From: Microbacterium luteum
GTDB lineage: Bacteria; Actinomycetota; Actinomycetes; Actinomycetales; Microbacteriaceae
Length of the DNA stretch: 64,000 bases
Assembly (NCBI RefSeq): GCF_015277875.1
Contig: NZ_CP063814.1
Span: 2,480,001 to 2,544,000, forward strand
Direction of reading: 5' to 3'
In this document: positions 26,120-34,543 of the stretch, one piece after another
Position numbering within the stretch: the stretch's first letter is position 1
Layout: every line of letters starts with the position of its first letter
The notes under the pieces: model-generated
Told to the model about the DNA's origin: nothing
Databases searched by the model: none
Seen by the model: the letters and a program-made list of their open reading frames with translations, nothing else
Translations under genes and position numbers: made by a program

Positions 26120-26950
26120 TCAGTCCAGGAACAGGGCGCGCAGCCGCCGCGTGGTGAACACCAGCCCGAGGGCGATCATGACCACGAAGTAGAGCACGTG
26201 CCACAGCATCCCGGCGGAGAGGATGCCGGTCGTGAGGCCGCGGATGAGGTCGACGGCGTGCCACAGCGGGAACGCCATGATGATCTGCTGCACCCACTCC
26301 GGGTAGACCGAGATCGGGTAGAGGGTCGCCGAGAACAGGAACATCGGCAGCAGCACGAAGTTGATCCAGTCCATGTGCTGGAAGGTCTTCATGAAGCTCG
26401 TCACCGCCATCCCCACCGCCGCGAAGCCGAACGCGATCAGGAGCACCGCCGGAAGCGCCAGGATCGCGGTCCACGCGAGGTTGAGGCCGGCGATCTGCAT
26501 GACGATCATGAACCCCGACGCATAGACGAGGCCGCGCAGCAGTGCGTACAGGATCTCGCCGAGCGCGACATCGAGCGGACCGAGCGAGGTCGCCAGCATG
26601 CCCTCGTAGAGCTTGCCGTAGTTGAGCTTGAAGAAGACGTTCCACGTCGAGTCGTAGATCGCGCCGTTCATCGCCGAGACCGCCAGCAGCGCCGGGGCGA
26701 TGAACGCGGCGTAGCTCACCTCGACGCCCGGCGCCGCCTCGACCTCGCCGATGATGACGCCGAGTCCGATCCCCATCGACAGCAGGTAGAACACCGGCTC
26801 GAAGAAGCCCGAGGCGACCACGACCCAGCTGGAGGATCGCGCCGCGATCAGGCCGCGCTGCACCACGGCCTGCGGATTGCCGGACCAGAGGGCCCGCACC
26901 CCGCCGGCGCGGGCTCGGCCGACCGGGTGCTGCGTCGTGACGGCGCTCAT
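26120..26950 (-). CDS. ABC-2 type transporter permease (second of pair)
   Basis: Integral membrane half of an exporter, 276 residues with six hydrophobic segments. It has the ABC-2 features KTFQHMDWINFVLLPMFLFSATLYPISVYPEW and WHAVDLIRGLTTG close to the C-terminus. The pattern resembles NodJ and DrrB-type permeases. ATG at 26950 overlaps the stop of the preceding permease (ATGA). Third gene in a coupled ATPase-permease-permease operon; the substrate is unknown. The stop is 22 bp from the convergent MHS gene. Confidence 0.85.
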   Translation of the reverse strand: MSAVTTQHPVGRARAGGVRALWSGNPQAVVQRGLIAARSSSWVVVASGFFEPVFYLLSMGIGLGVIIGEVEAAPGVEVSYAAFIAPALLAVSAMNGAIYDSTWNVFFKLNYGKLYEGMLATSLGPLDVALGEILYALLRGLVYASGFMIVMQIAGLNLAWTAILALPAVLLIAFGFAAVGMAVTSFMKTFQHMDWINFVLLPMFLFSATLYPISVYPEWVQQIIMAFPLWHAVDLIRGLTTGILSAGMLWHVLYFVVMIALGLVFTTRRLRALFLD

Positions 26951-27819
26951 GCCGCGAGCCTCCTGGCGAACAGGCGCCGCGCGACGACGAGTCCGCCGGC
27001 GGTGAGCGCGAGGAGATAGATCAGGTGCACCGCGATCATCCCGGGCGCCACCTCGGCTCCGTACGTGACGACACGGCCGAGCTCGGTGGCGTGCCACAGC
27101 GGCGAGATCCATCCGATCCACTGCAGGCCGATCGGGAGGTTCGTCAGAGGGTAGAACGTTCCCGAGAAGAGGAACATGGGCATGAACACGAAGCGCTGCA
27201 CCAGCGCGAACTGACCCTTGTCGTCCACGATCGACGCCGCATACGCCATCAGCGGCACGCCGAAGGAGAGCCCCGCGAGGATGCCGATGGGCATCGACAG
27301 CCACGCCGTGGCCGGCACCAGGGCGCCAGGCTGGAGAACGGCGAAGAACAGGGCGATGAAGGCGAAGTAGAGCACGACGGTCATCGTCATGCGCGCGGCG
27401 GCACCGGCCACCACGCCGCCGGCGATCTGCCCCGGCGACAGCGGCGAGGCCGAGAATCCGAAGAAGTACCGCCGCCACTTGAAGCCCGCCATCACGGGGT
27501 AGGTGAACTCCTCGCTGGCGACGGCGATCGCCGAGGTCATCAGCAGCGCCGGGGCCACGAAGACGAGGTACGGCACCTGCTGAGAGCCGTCGTCGATGGG
27601 CGCCTGGATGAGCGCGGCCAGCCCGACGGCGAGGCCGAGCAGGTAGAGCATCGGCTGCCCCAGGGCCCCGACCACGATCGTCCATCCGTAGGCGCGCATG
27701 GCGCGCACCATGTGCTCGGTGACGTACAGCGCGCCGCGGGCGCGCGGTCGGCGCCCCCACGCGAGGGCCTCCTCGCGGAGCTCGTCGAGCGTGGGCGCGT
27801 GCGTCTGCTCGGTCGTCAT
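26947..27819 (-). CDS. ABC-2 type transporter permease (first of pair)
   Basis: A 290-residue permease paralogous to the one downstream, sharing FMPMFLFSGTFYPLTNLPIGLQWIGWISPLWHATELGR with its partner's C-terminal block. It begins with a charged cytoplasmic tail, then six segments. The two permeases probably form the heterodimeric pore served by the ATPase encoded just upstream. Both junctions of this gene are ATGA overlaps. Confidence 0.85.
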   Translation of the reverse strand: MTTEQTHAPTLDELREEALAWGRRPRARGALYVTEHMVRAMRAYGWTIVVGALGQPMLYLLGLAVGLAALIQAPIDDGSQQVPYLVFVAPALLMTSAIAVASEEFTYPVMAGFKWRRYFFGFSASPLSPGQIAGGVVAGAAARMTMTVVLYFAFIALFFAVLQPGALVPATAWLSMPIGILAGLSFGVPLMAYAASIVDDKGQFALVQRFVFMPMFLFSGTFYPLTNLPIGLQWIGWISPLWHATELGRVVTYGAEVAPGMIAVHLIYLLALTAGGLVVARRLFARRLAA

Positions 27820-28757
27820 TCGATCAGCGACCGTCCGGTCAGTCGCAGGAAGACGTCTTCGAGGCTGGAGCGCCGCACGAGCGACGTGCGCGGGTGCAGA
27901 TCGCGCGCGGTGACCTCCTCCAGCGCCCGCTCGCCGTCGTGCGCGTACACGAGGACCCGGTCCGGCAGCACCTCGATGCGGTCGCCGACGCCCGCCAGCT
28001 GCGCCGCGACCTGCTCGTTGCGATCCGACCCGAAGCGCACCTCGAGCACCTCGCGGCTGGAGTGTTCGCGGATGAGCGACGCGGGCGACCCTTCGGCCAT
28101 GATGCGGCCCTTGTCGACGACGATCAGTCGATCGCAGAGCTGTTCGGCCTCATCCATGTAGTGCGTGGTGAGCACCAGGGTCGTCCCCCGCTCCTTCAAC
28201 CGGAACAGCCGGTCCCACAGCACGTGGCGCGCCTGCGGATCCAGCCCCGTTGTCGGCTCGTCGAGCAGCAGGATGCGCGGGTCGTTGATCAGGCCACGGG
28301 CGATCGTGAGACGCCGCTTCATGCCGCCGGAGAGCTGATCGACCTTGTTCCTGGCCTTCTCCTCCAGCTGCGCGAACACGAGGAGCTCGTCGGCGCGGCG
28401 ATGGCACTCGCGGCCCGGCAGCCCGAAGTACCGGCCGTAGATGTACAGGTTCTCGCGCGCGTTCAACTCCCCGTCGAGGTTGTCCTGCTGCGGGACCACG
28501 CCCAGTCGCGACCGGATCTCGGGGCCGTTGCGGTCGGGATCGAGTCCGAGGATCGACAGGTCGCCGCCGGAGCGGGCGGAGACCGCGCCGATCATCTTCA
28601 TGGTCGTCGACTTGCCCGCCCCGTTCGGACCCAGCAGCCCGAAAGACTCCCCGGCCGCCACCTCGAACGAGAGGTCGTCGACGGCGACGAACGCGGGTTT
28701 GCCCGCCACCCGGTAGGTCTTCCGGAGGTTCTTCGCGGAGATCACGGGTTCGGGCAC
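27816..28757 (-). CDS. ABC transporter ATP-binding protein (drug-exporter type)
   Basis: A 313-residue ATPase of the DrrA/NodI group. Walker A is LLGPNGAGKST, the Q-loop VVPQQDNLDGELNARENL, the signature LSGGMKRRLTIARGL and Walker B ILLLDEPTTGLD. The C-terminal extension of about 80 residues (EVLEVRFGSDRNEQ..., SSLEDVFLRLTGRSL) is the usual regulatory tail. The GTG start at 28757 is chosen because TACTCT lies 6 nt upstream. The frame stays open further upstream without an SD. Divergent from the ClC-like gene. Confidence 0.9.
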   Translation of the reverse strand: MPEPVISAKNLRKTYRVAGKPAFVAVDDLSFEVAAGESFGLLGPNGAGKSTTMKMIGAVSARSGGDLSILGLDPDRNGPEIRSRLGVVPQQDNLDGELNARENLYIYGRYFGLPGRECHRRADELLVFAQLEEKARNKVDQLSGGMKRRLTIARGLINDPRILLLDEPTTGLDPQARHVLWDRLFRLKERGTTLVLTTHYMDEAEQLCDRLIVVDKGRIMAEGSPASLIREHSSREVLEVRFGSDRNEQVAAQLAGVGDRIEVLPDRVLVYAHDGERALEEVTARDLHPRTSLVRRSSLEDVFLRLTGRSLIE

Positions 28758-28763
28758 CGTCTG

Positions 28764-28769
28764 AGAGTA
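28764..28769 (-). promoter_or_regulatory. -10 box TACTCT, leaderless start of exporter operon
   Basis: On the minus strand, TACTCT, 6 nt (CAGACG), GTG. This fixes the ATPase start at 28757. Confidence 0.5.
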
Positions 28770-28852
28770 GTCCCCGGCGGCGACATCCGTTCCCCTATCC
28801 TGGCAGCGCGCCCAGATCGGCTCGGCGCGGCACGAAGATCTCGGGGGATCCC

Positions 28853-30196
28853 ATGGCAGAGCAACCCGCCCGCCCGGTTCCGGAGTTCGGGCGCGAGCAC
28901 GATCACGCCGTGGCCGCACGGCCCTCCCCGACCAAGCGCCTCCTCGCGCTGTCACTGCCGGCGCTTCTCATCGGGGTCGGCAGCGCTCTCGGCCTGATCG
29001 TCCTCGACCTCGCCGCGCTGGCGCTGGAGGACCTGCTGTGGGAGGTGCTGCCTGCCGCGGCCGGCATCGACCCCGACGGGGCGGGCTGGATCATCGGCAT
29101 CCTCACCGGCGCCGGGCTCGCCACCGGCCTCATCGTGCGCTTCGCGCCCGGACACGCCGGGCCCGACCCCGCGACGGAGTCGTTCTTCCCGCCGCCCATG
29201 CCGCTGTCGACCCTCCCCGGCCTCGCCGCAGCCGCGATCCTCACCCTCGCCACGGGCGTGAGCCTCGGACCTGAGGCGCCGATCATCACGATCAACGTCG
29301 CCGTCGCGGTATGGATCTGCCGCCGCCTGGTGCCGAAGATCCCCACGCGGCTCGTCGTGCTGATGGTCGTCACCGGCACCTTCGGCGCCCTGTTCGGCTC
29401 GCCGGTCGGGGCCGCGCTGCTGGTCACGTCGGTCGCCGCGACGATCGCGTCGAAGGAACTGCTGTGGGATCGGCTGTTCGCGCCGCTCGTCTCGGCCGCC
29501 GCCGGGTCGATCGTGATGCTGCTGTCCCACCACGGCAGCCTCGCCCTCCCGCTGCCGGCGGTCGAGCTGGACATCCTCCCCGATCTCGGCATCGCGATCG
29601 TCGTCGCCGCCGTCGCGATCGTCGTCGGCCTCGGGCTGCTCTACGCCTTCCCGCTCGCGCACCGTCTCTTCCACCGGTGGCGCGACCCGATCCTGCCGCT
29701 CACCGTCGCGGGGCTGCTGCTGGGCATCCTCGGTGCGATCGGCGGTCCCATCACGCTCTTCAAGGGCCTCGACCAGATGGCCCAGCTGGCCGAGCAGGCC
29801 GACGACTTCACGCCGGGGCAGCTCGCGCTCATCGTGCTGGTGAAGCTCGCCGCTCTCCTCATCGCCGGCGCCGCCGGCTTCCGCGGTGGCCGCGTGTTCC
29901 CGGCCGTCTTCATCGGCGCGGCCGTCGGCGTGCTCGCCTATGCCCTCTTCCCCGGCATCCCGCTCACCCTGGCGATCTCGGCCGGTGTGCTGGGCATCTG
30001 CCTCGTCGTCATCCGCGACGGCTGGCTCTCGCTGTTCATCGCCGCCGTCGTCTCCGGCGACGCCGCGATGGTGCCCATCCTGTGCATGGTGGTGCTTCCC
30101 GGATGGCTCGCCGTCGCTCGTCTGCCCGAGATGCGGATCACACCCCCCGAGGGCCACCGCGAGAACGACGCCGCGACCCCCGCCAGACCGGCCTGA
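28853..30196 (+). CDS. ClC-family chloride channel or H+/Cl- antiporter
   Basis: A 447-residue membrane protein with about 10-12 hydrophobic segments. ClC landmarks are present in order: TGVSLGPEAPII (the GREGP-type filter motif with the gating-glutamate position retained as Glu), and GFRGGRVFPAVFIGAAVG (equivalent to GxFxP, here with Val-Phe-Pro). The first filter motif GSGIP, which should lie near residue 95-110, is not recognisable. The protein is therefore a diverged ClC member, and ion specificity is uncertain. TATCCT at 28796-28801 is a plausible -10. Confidence 0.8.
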   Translation: MAEQPARPVPEFGREHDHAVAARPSPTKRLLALSLPALLIGVGSALGLIVLDLAALALEDLLWEVLPAAAGIDPDGAGWIIGILTGAGLATGLIVRFAPGHAGPDPATESFFPPPMPLSTLPGLAAAAILTLATGVSLGPEAPIITINVAVAVWICRRLVPKIPTRLVVLMVVTGTFGALFGSPVGAALLVTSVAATIASKELLWDRLFAPLVSAAAGSIVMLLSHHGSLALPLPAVELDILPDLGIAIVVAAVAIVVGLGLLYAFPLAHRLFHRWRDPILPLTVAGLLLGILGAIGGPITLFKGLDQMAQLAEQADDFTPGQLALIVLVKLAALLIAGAAGFRGGRVFPAVFIGAAVGVLAYALFPGIPLTLAISAGVLGICLVVIRDGWLSLFIAAVVSGDAAMVPILCMVVLPGWLAVARLPEMRITPPEGHRENDAATPARPA

Positions 30197-30309
30197 GACC
30201 GGCGGCGCCGCGCGTTCGTTCGCCCACGGCGTCACCGGGGCGTCACCGTCGCGGTGCGAAGCGAAGTACGGTCGAAGACAACCGTCATCCCCTGTTCCGA
30301 GGTACCCGC

Positions 30310-32241
30310 ATGTCCACTGACACCCGCCCCTCCCGCGCCCGATTCGGCCGGGGTGCCCCGGACGACGGGCCGCGCGCGAGCATGCGGCAGCTGCTGCCCT
30401 TCCTCCTGGAGCACCGCACCGTGCTCGTCGTCGTCGCGATCCTCAGTGTCTTCGGCGCCGTCACCACGCTCGCGCAGCCGGTGCTGGTCGGGCAGGTCAT
30501 CGAGGCGGTGCAGGCCGAGCAGGCGCTCGGGATGCTCGTGTGGGCGATCGTCGCGCTCGTGATCGTGTCGTCGGTCATCTCCGGCTATCAGCACTACCTC
30601 CTGCAGCGCACCGGCACCGCGGTGGTCTACTCGAGCCGGCGGCGGCTCATCGCGCGCATCCTCCACCTGCCGATCAGCGAGTTCGACGCGCGCCGCACCG
30701 GCGACCTCGTCTCGCGCGTGGGCACCGACACCACCCTCCTGTACGCCGTGCTCACGCAGGGCCTCGCGGACGCGGTCGGCAACGCCCTGATCTTCGTCGG
30801 CGCCATCATCGCCATGGCGCTCATCGACCCGCTGCTGCTCGGCGCCATCGTGATCGTTCTCGGCGTGTCGATCCTGGGGGTCGTGACCCTCAGCGGTCGC
30901 ATCCGCAAGGCGACGGCGGAGCAGCAGGTCAAGGTGGGCGAACTCGCCTCCGGCGTCGAGCGCGCCATCGGCTCCATCCGCACGGTGCGGGCATCGGGCG
31001 CCGGCGAGCGCGAGCAGTCGGCCCTCACCGCCACGGCCGGCGAGGCCTACGGCGTGGGGGTGCGGATCGCGAAGGTGTCGGCCCTCGTGGTGCCCATCGC
31101 CGGCATCGCCCTGCAGGTGTCGCTGCTGGCCGTGCTCGGACTCGGCGGATACCGCGTCGCGGACGGTGCCATCGGGGTGGCCGACCTCGTCACCTTCGTG
31201 ATGTTCCTCTTCCTTCTCGTCGGGCCGCTCGGGTCGTTCTTCGGCGCCATCACCTCCGTCAACCAGGCGCTCGGCGCCCTGGGCCGCATCCAGGAGGTGC
31301 TCGATCTCCCCACGGAGACCCAGGATGACGCGCGGATCGCCGCGACCGTCGCTCCCGAGCCCGACGGCACGGCCGGAGACGCCGCGGCCGTGGAGTTCCG
31401 GAACGTGCGGTTCGGGTATCCCGAGCACGTCGTCGCCGCTCGCCGTCGGGCGGAGACCGAGGCACGCGCGGTGCTCGAGAGCGCCCACGTCGACACGTCG
31501 GCCGTCACCCTGCCCGACGAGGCGGACGACGCGCAGCCCGCCGAGACCGTGGACGAGACGAAGGATGTGCTCCGCGGCGTCTCGTTCCGCGTCCCGCGCG
31601 GCGCCCGCGTGGCCCTGGTGGGCCCGTCGGGTGCGGGAAAGAGCACGACCCTGTCGCTCATCGAGCGGTTCTACGATCCGACCGGCGGCGCCATCCTGCT
31701 CGACGGACAGGACGTGCGCACCCTCGACCGCGACGACCTGCGCAGCCGCCTCGGCTACGTCGAACAGGACGCGCCGACCCTCGCCGGCACGATCGCCGAG
31801 AACCTGCGCCTGGCCTCCCCCGACGCCACCGACGCCGAGTGCGAGAGTGTGCTGCGCGCGGTGAACCTCGGCGACGTGCTCGACCGGAGCCCCGACGGGC
31901 TCGACGCCGCCGTGGGCGAGAGCGGGGTCATGCTCTCCGGCGGTGAGCGCCAGCGCCTCGCGATCGCCCGCGCCCTGCTGGCCGCACCCCCCATCCTGCT
32001 CCTGGACGAGTCGACCTCGTCGTTGGACGGCCTGAACGAGCAGCGCATGCGCGAGGCGATCGACGCCGTCGCCGCGGGGCGCACGCTCATCGTGATCGCC
32101 CACCGCCTGTCGACCGTGGTCGACAGCGATCTCATCGTCGTGATGGAGAACGGCCGCGTCGTCGGATCGGGCACCCACTCCGAGCTCGTGCAGTCCACGC
32201 CGCTCTACCGCGACCTCGCCAAGCATCAGCTGCTGGTGTGA
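30310..32241 (+). CDS. ABC exporter, fused membrane and ATP-binding domains
   Basis: A 643-residue half-transporter of the MsbA/LmrA type. Six transmembrane segments occupy about 25-310. The nucleotide-binding domain has its first strand at VEFRNVRFGYPE (about 361-372), Walker A GPSGAGKST, signature LSGGERQRLAIARALL, Walker B ILLLDESTSSLD and the switch histidine in VIAHRLSTV. About 47 extra acidic and basic residues (372-418) split the A-loop strand from Walker A, which is unusual. ATG at 30310 with GAGG about 8 nt upstream. It should act as a homodimer or pair with a partner not seen here. Substrate unknown. Confidence 0.9.
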   Translation: MSTDTRPSRARFGRGAPDDGPRASMRQLLPFLLEHRTVLVVVAILSVFGAVTTLAQPVLVGQVIEAVQAEQALGMLVWAIVALVIVSSVISGYQHYLLQRTGTAVVYSSRRRLIARILHLPISEFDARRTGDLVSRVGTDTTLLYAVLTQGLADAVGNALIFVGAIIAMALIDPLLLGAIVIVLGVSILGVVTLSGRIRKATAEQQVKVGELASGVERAIGSIRTVRASGAGEREQSALTATAGEAYGVGVRIAKVSALVVPIAGIALQVSLLAVLGLGGYRVADGAIGVADLVTFVMFLFLLVGPLGSFFGAITSVNQALGALGRIQEVLDLPTETQDDARIAATVAPEPDGTAGDAAAVEFRNVRFGYPEHVVAARRRAETEARAVLESAHVDTSAVTLPDEADDAQPAETVDETKDVLRGVSFRVPRGARVALVGPSGAGKSTTLSLIERFYDPTGGAILLDGQDVRTLDRDDLRSRLGYVEQDAPTLAGTIAENLRLASPDATDAECESVLRAVNLGDVLDRSPDGLDAAVGESGVMLSGGERQRLAIARALLAAPPILLLDESTSSLDGLNEQRMREAIDAVAAGRTLIVIAHRLSTVVDSDLIVVMENGRVVGSGTHSELVQSTPLYRDLAKHQLLV

Positions 32242-32289
32242 CCCGGCAGCCGCGCTGCCCGCACATCCCGCAGCCGCCGCGCGCGCACA

Positions 32290-32425
32290 TCCCTTCCCGC
32301 TCCGCAGTCACTTTCTGCGCATCCTTCCCGCTCGCTCCGCAGTCACCTTCCGCGCATCCCTCCCGCTCCGCAGTCACCTTCCGCGCATCCCGCTCGCTCC
32401 GCAGTCACCATCTGCGCATCTGACA
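32290..32425. repeat. 31-35 bp tandem repeat, four copies, intergenic
   Basis: Copies of CTCCGCAGTCACCTTCCGCG with flanking CATCC begin at 32300, 32335, 32366 and 32397, so the spacing is 35, 31 and 31 bp. The array lies in the 295-bp gap between convergent genes (the exporter and pckG). The rest of the gap is GC-rich with CGCG-type runs and contains no gene that I can support. Confidence 0.75.
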
Positions 32426-32536
32426 GCGGAGCACCCGCACAATCTGACTGCCGAGCGGTCATGCGGCCACGCGCGGCGGCGCGCACGCGGCAGCGCGCAC
32501 GCGGCAGCGTGCACTCGGCGCGCGCGTGGAACCGCC

Positions 32537-34405
32537 TCAGGAGCGGGTCAGGCGGTAACGCAGGGCGTCGAGCTCCGCGCGCAGGGCCGCCGGCACGCGG
32601 CCGTCGAAGGTGTCGTAGAACTCCTCCGTGAGATCGGCCTCGCGCAGCCACGAGTCGCGGTCGATCGCGAAGAGCGCGTCGAGGTCGTCCTGCGGCACGT
32701 CGATCCCCTCGAGGTCGATGTCGGATGTCTCCGGCAGCCGGCCGATCGGGCTGTCGACCGCGGGCACCTCGCCGTCGATGCGGCGGATGATCCAGTCGAT
32801 CACGCGGGCGTTGTCGCCGAACCCGGGCCACAGGAAGCGGCCGTCGTCGCCCTTGCGGAACCAGTTGACCTGGAAGATGCGCGGAGCGCGGTCGAACCGC
32901 AGCTTCTGCCCGATCCGGAGCCAGTGTCCGAAGTAGTCGGCCATGTTGTAGCCGCAGAACGGCAGCATCGCGAACGGATCGCGGCGGAGCTCTCCGACGG
33001 TCCCCTCGGCGGCGGCGGTGCGCTCGGATGAGATGGTCGAGCCCATGAAGACGCCGTGGGTCCAGTCGGTCGCCTCGACGACCAGCGGCACGTTCGTCGC
33101 ACGGCGCCCGCCGAACAGGATCGCATCCAGCGGCACGCCCTGCGGCGCATCCCAGTCGGGGGCGATCTGCGGGCACTGCGCCGCGCCGACGGTGAAGCGG
33201 GAGTTGGGGTGCGCCGCCGGCCGGCCCGACGCCGGCGTCCACGGCTGGCCCTGCCAGTCGGTGAGCTCGGCGGGGGGCGTGTCGGTCAGCCCTTCCCACC
33301 ACACGTCTCCGTCGGGACGGAGGGCGACGTTCGTGAAGATCGTGTTACCCCACAGGGTCTCGACCGCCGTCACGTTCGTCGACTCGCCGGTGCCGGGAGC
33401 GACGCCGAAGAAGCCGGCCTCCGGGTTGATCGCCCACAGCCGCCCGTCTTCGCCCGGACGCAGCCACGCGATGTCGTCACCGAGCGTCTCGACGCGCCAC
33501 CCCGGGATCGTGGGCTTGAGCATCGCGAGGTTCGTCTTGCCGCACGCCGACGGGAACGCCGCCGCGACGTGGTACGCCCGGCCGGCCGGATCGATGACGC
33601 GGATGAGGAGCATGTGCTCGGCCAGCCACCCCTCATCGCGGCCGATCACCGAGGCGATCCGCAGCGCGAAGCACTTTTTGGCGAGGATGGCGTTCCCGCC
33701 GTAGCCCGAGCCGTACGACCACACCTCGAGCGTCTCGGGGTAGTGCACGATGTACTTCTCGTCGTTGCACGGCCAGGCCACGTCCGTCTCGCCGGGCGCG
33801 AGCGGGGCTCCCACCGAGTGCACGGTCTTGACCCACGGCGCCCCCTGCGCGATCTCGCGCAGCACGTCGGTCCCCACCCGCGTCATGATCTCGATCGAGG
33901 CGACGGCGTACTCGCTGTCGGTGACCTGCACACCGATGTGGGACAGCGGGCCGCCGACGGCACCCATCGAGAAGGGCACGACGTACATCGTGCGTCCTCG
34001 CATGGATCCCTCGAACAGCGGCGTCAGAGTCGCGCGCATCTCGTCGGGCGCCGCCCAGTTGTTGGTGGGGCCCGCGTCGATCTCGCGCTCGGAGGCGATG
34101 AAGGTGCGCCCCTCCGTGCGGGCGACGTCGCTCGGGTGGGAGCGGGCGAGGTAGGAGCCCGGACGCCACTCGGGGTTGAGCTTGATGAGCTTTCCCTGCT
34201 CGACCATCGCTCGCAGGAGGGCGTCGTTCTCGGCGCGCGAGCCGTCGACCCAGTGGATGCGGTCGGGCTGCGTCAGCTCGGCGATCTCATCCACCCACGC
34301 GACGAGCTCGGCCATGCCGTCGCCGTCGAGGCGGGGTCGGATGCCGAAGCGTCGCTGCTGCGGGGCATCGTCGGTGACGCGGGGGGAGATGTCTGCGATG
34401 GCCAT
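32537..34405 (-). CDS. pckG: Phosphoenolpyruvate carboxykinase (GTP)
   Basis: Converts oxaloacetate and GTP to phosphoenolpyruvate, the first step of gluconeogenesis. The 622-residue protein has GTP-PEPCK hallmarks: [16 protein letters not shown] near the N-terminus, [16 protein letters not shown], the kinase loop [13 protein letters not shown] (about residues 283-295), and the C-terminal [14 protein letters not shown]. The ATG follows GAGGAG by 4 nt. The divergent RamB-like gene begins 138 bp away, and the intervening segment is AT-rich, so regulation by carbon source is likely. Confidence 0.95.
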   Translation of the reverse strand: MAIADISPRVTDDAPQQRRFGIRPRLDGDGMAELVAWVDEIAELTQPDRIHWVDGSRAENDALLRAMVEQGKLIKLNPEWRPGSYLARSHPSDVARTEGRTFIASEREIDAGPTNNWAAPDEMRATLTPLFEGSMRGRTMYVVPFSMGAVGGPLSHIGVQVTDSEYAVASIEIMTRVGTDVLREIAQGAPWVKTVHSVGAPLAPGETDVAWPCNDEKYIVHYPETLEVWSYGSGYGGNAILAKKCFALRIASVIGRDEGWLAEHMLLIRVIDPAGRAYHVAAAFPSACGKTNLAMLKPTIPGWRVETLGDDIAWLRPGEDGRLWAINPEAGFFGVAPGTGESTNVTAVETLWGNTIFTNVALRPDGDVWWEGLTDTPPAELTDWQGQPWTPASGRPAAHPNSRFTVGAAQCPQIAPDWDAPQGVPLDAILFGGRRATNVPLVVEATDWTHGVFMGSTISSERTAAAEGTVGELRRDPFAMLPFCGYNMADYFGHWLRIGQKLRFDRAPRIFQVNWFRKGDDGRFLWPGFGDNARVIDWIIRRIDGEVPAVDSPIGRLPETSDIDLEGIDVPQDDLDALFAIDRDSWLREADLTEEFYDTFDGRVPAALRAELDALRYRLTRS

Positions 34406-34531
34406 GTCGCTCCTCGGTGCGATGGGTGGCGTGCGGTGTACGACGGGGAGAACGTCGATCTGTACCCACTATCGGAGGAATCAGCGGCGTCTTACCAAGA
34501 ATCAGGATCGTATTTTCTGCATTTCTTTCGC

Positions 34532-34537
34532 TATGCT
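34532..34537 (+). promoter_or_regulatory. -10 box TATGCT, leaderless start of RamB-like gene
   Basis: TATGCT, 6 nt (CAAGGA), ATG. The surrounding 34460-34543 is the most AT-rich stretch nearby and holds TTTTCTGCATTTCTTTCGC, a possible operator for the encoded protein. Confidence 0.55.
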
Positions 34538-34543
34538 CAAGGA

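Noticed and set aside
28757..28955. A 66-codon N-terminal extension of the ABC ATPase
   Set aside because: It has no SD, is Arg/Pro-rich, and the TACTCT box 6 nt before GTG at 28757 gives a better start.
32290..32425. A CRISPR array
   Set aside because: The four units are nearly adjacent, with no unique spacers of regular length, and no cas gene is present.
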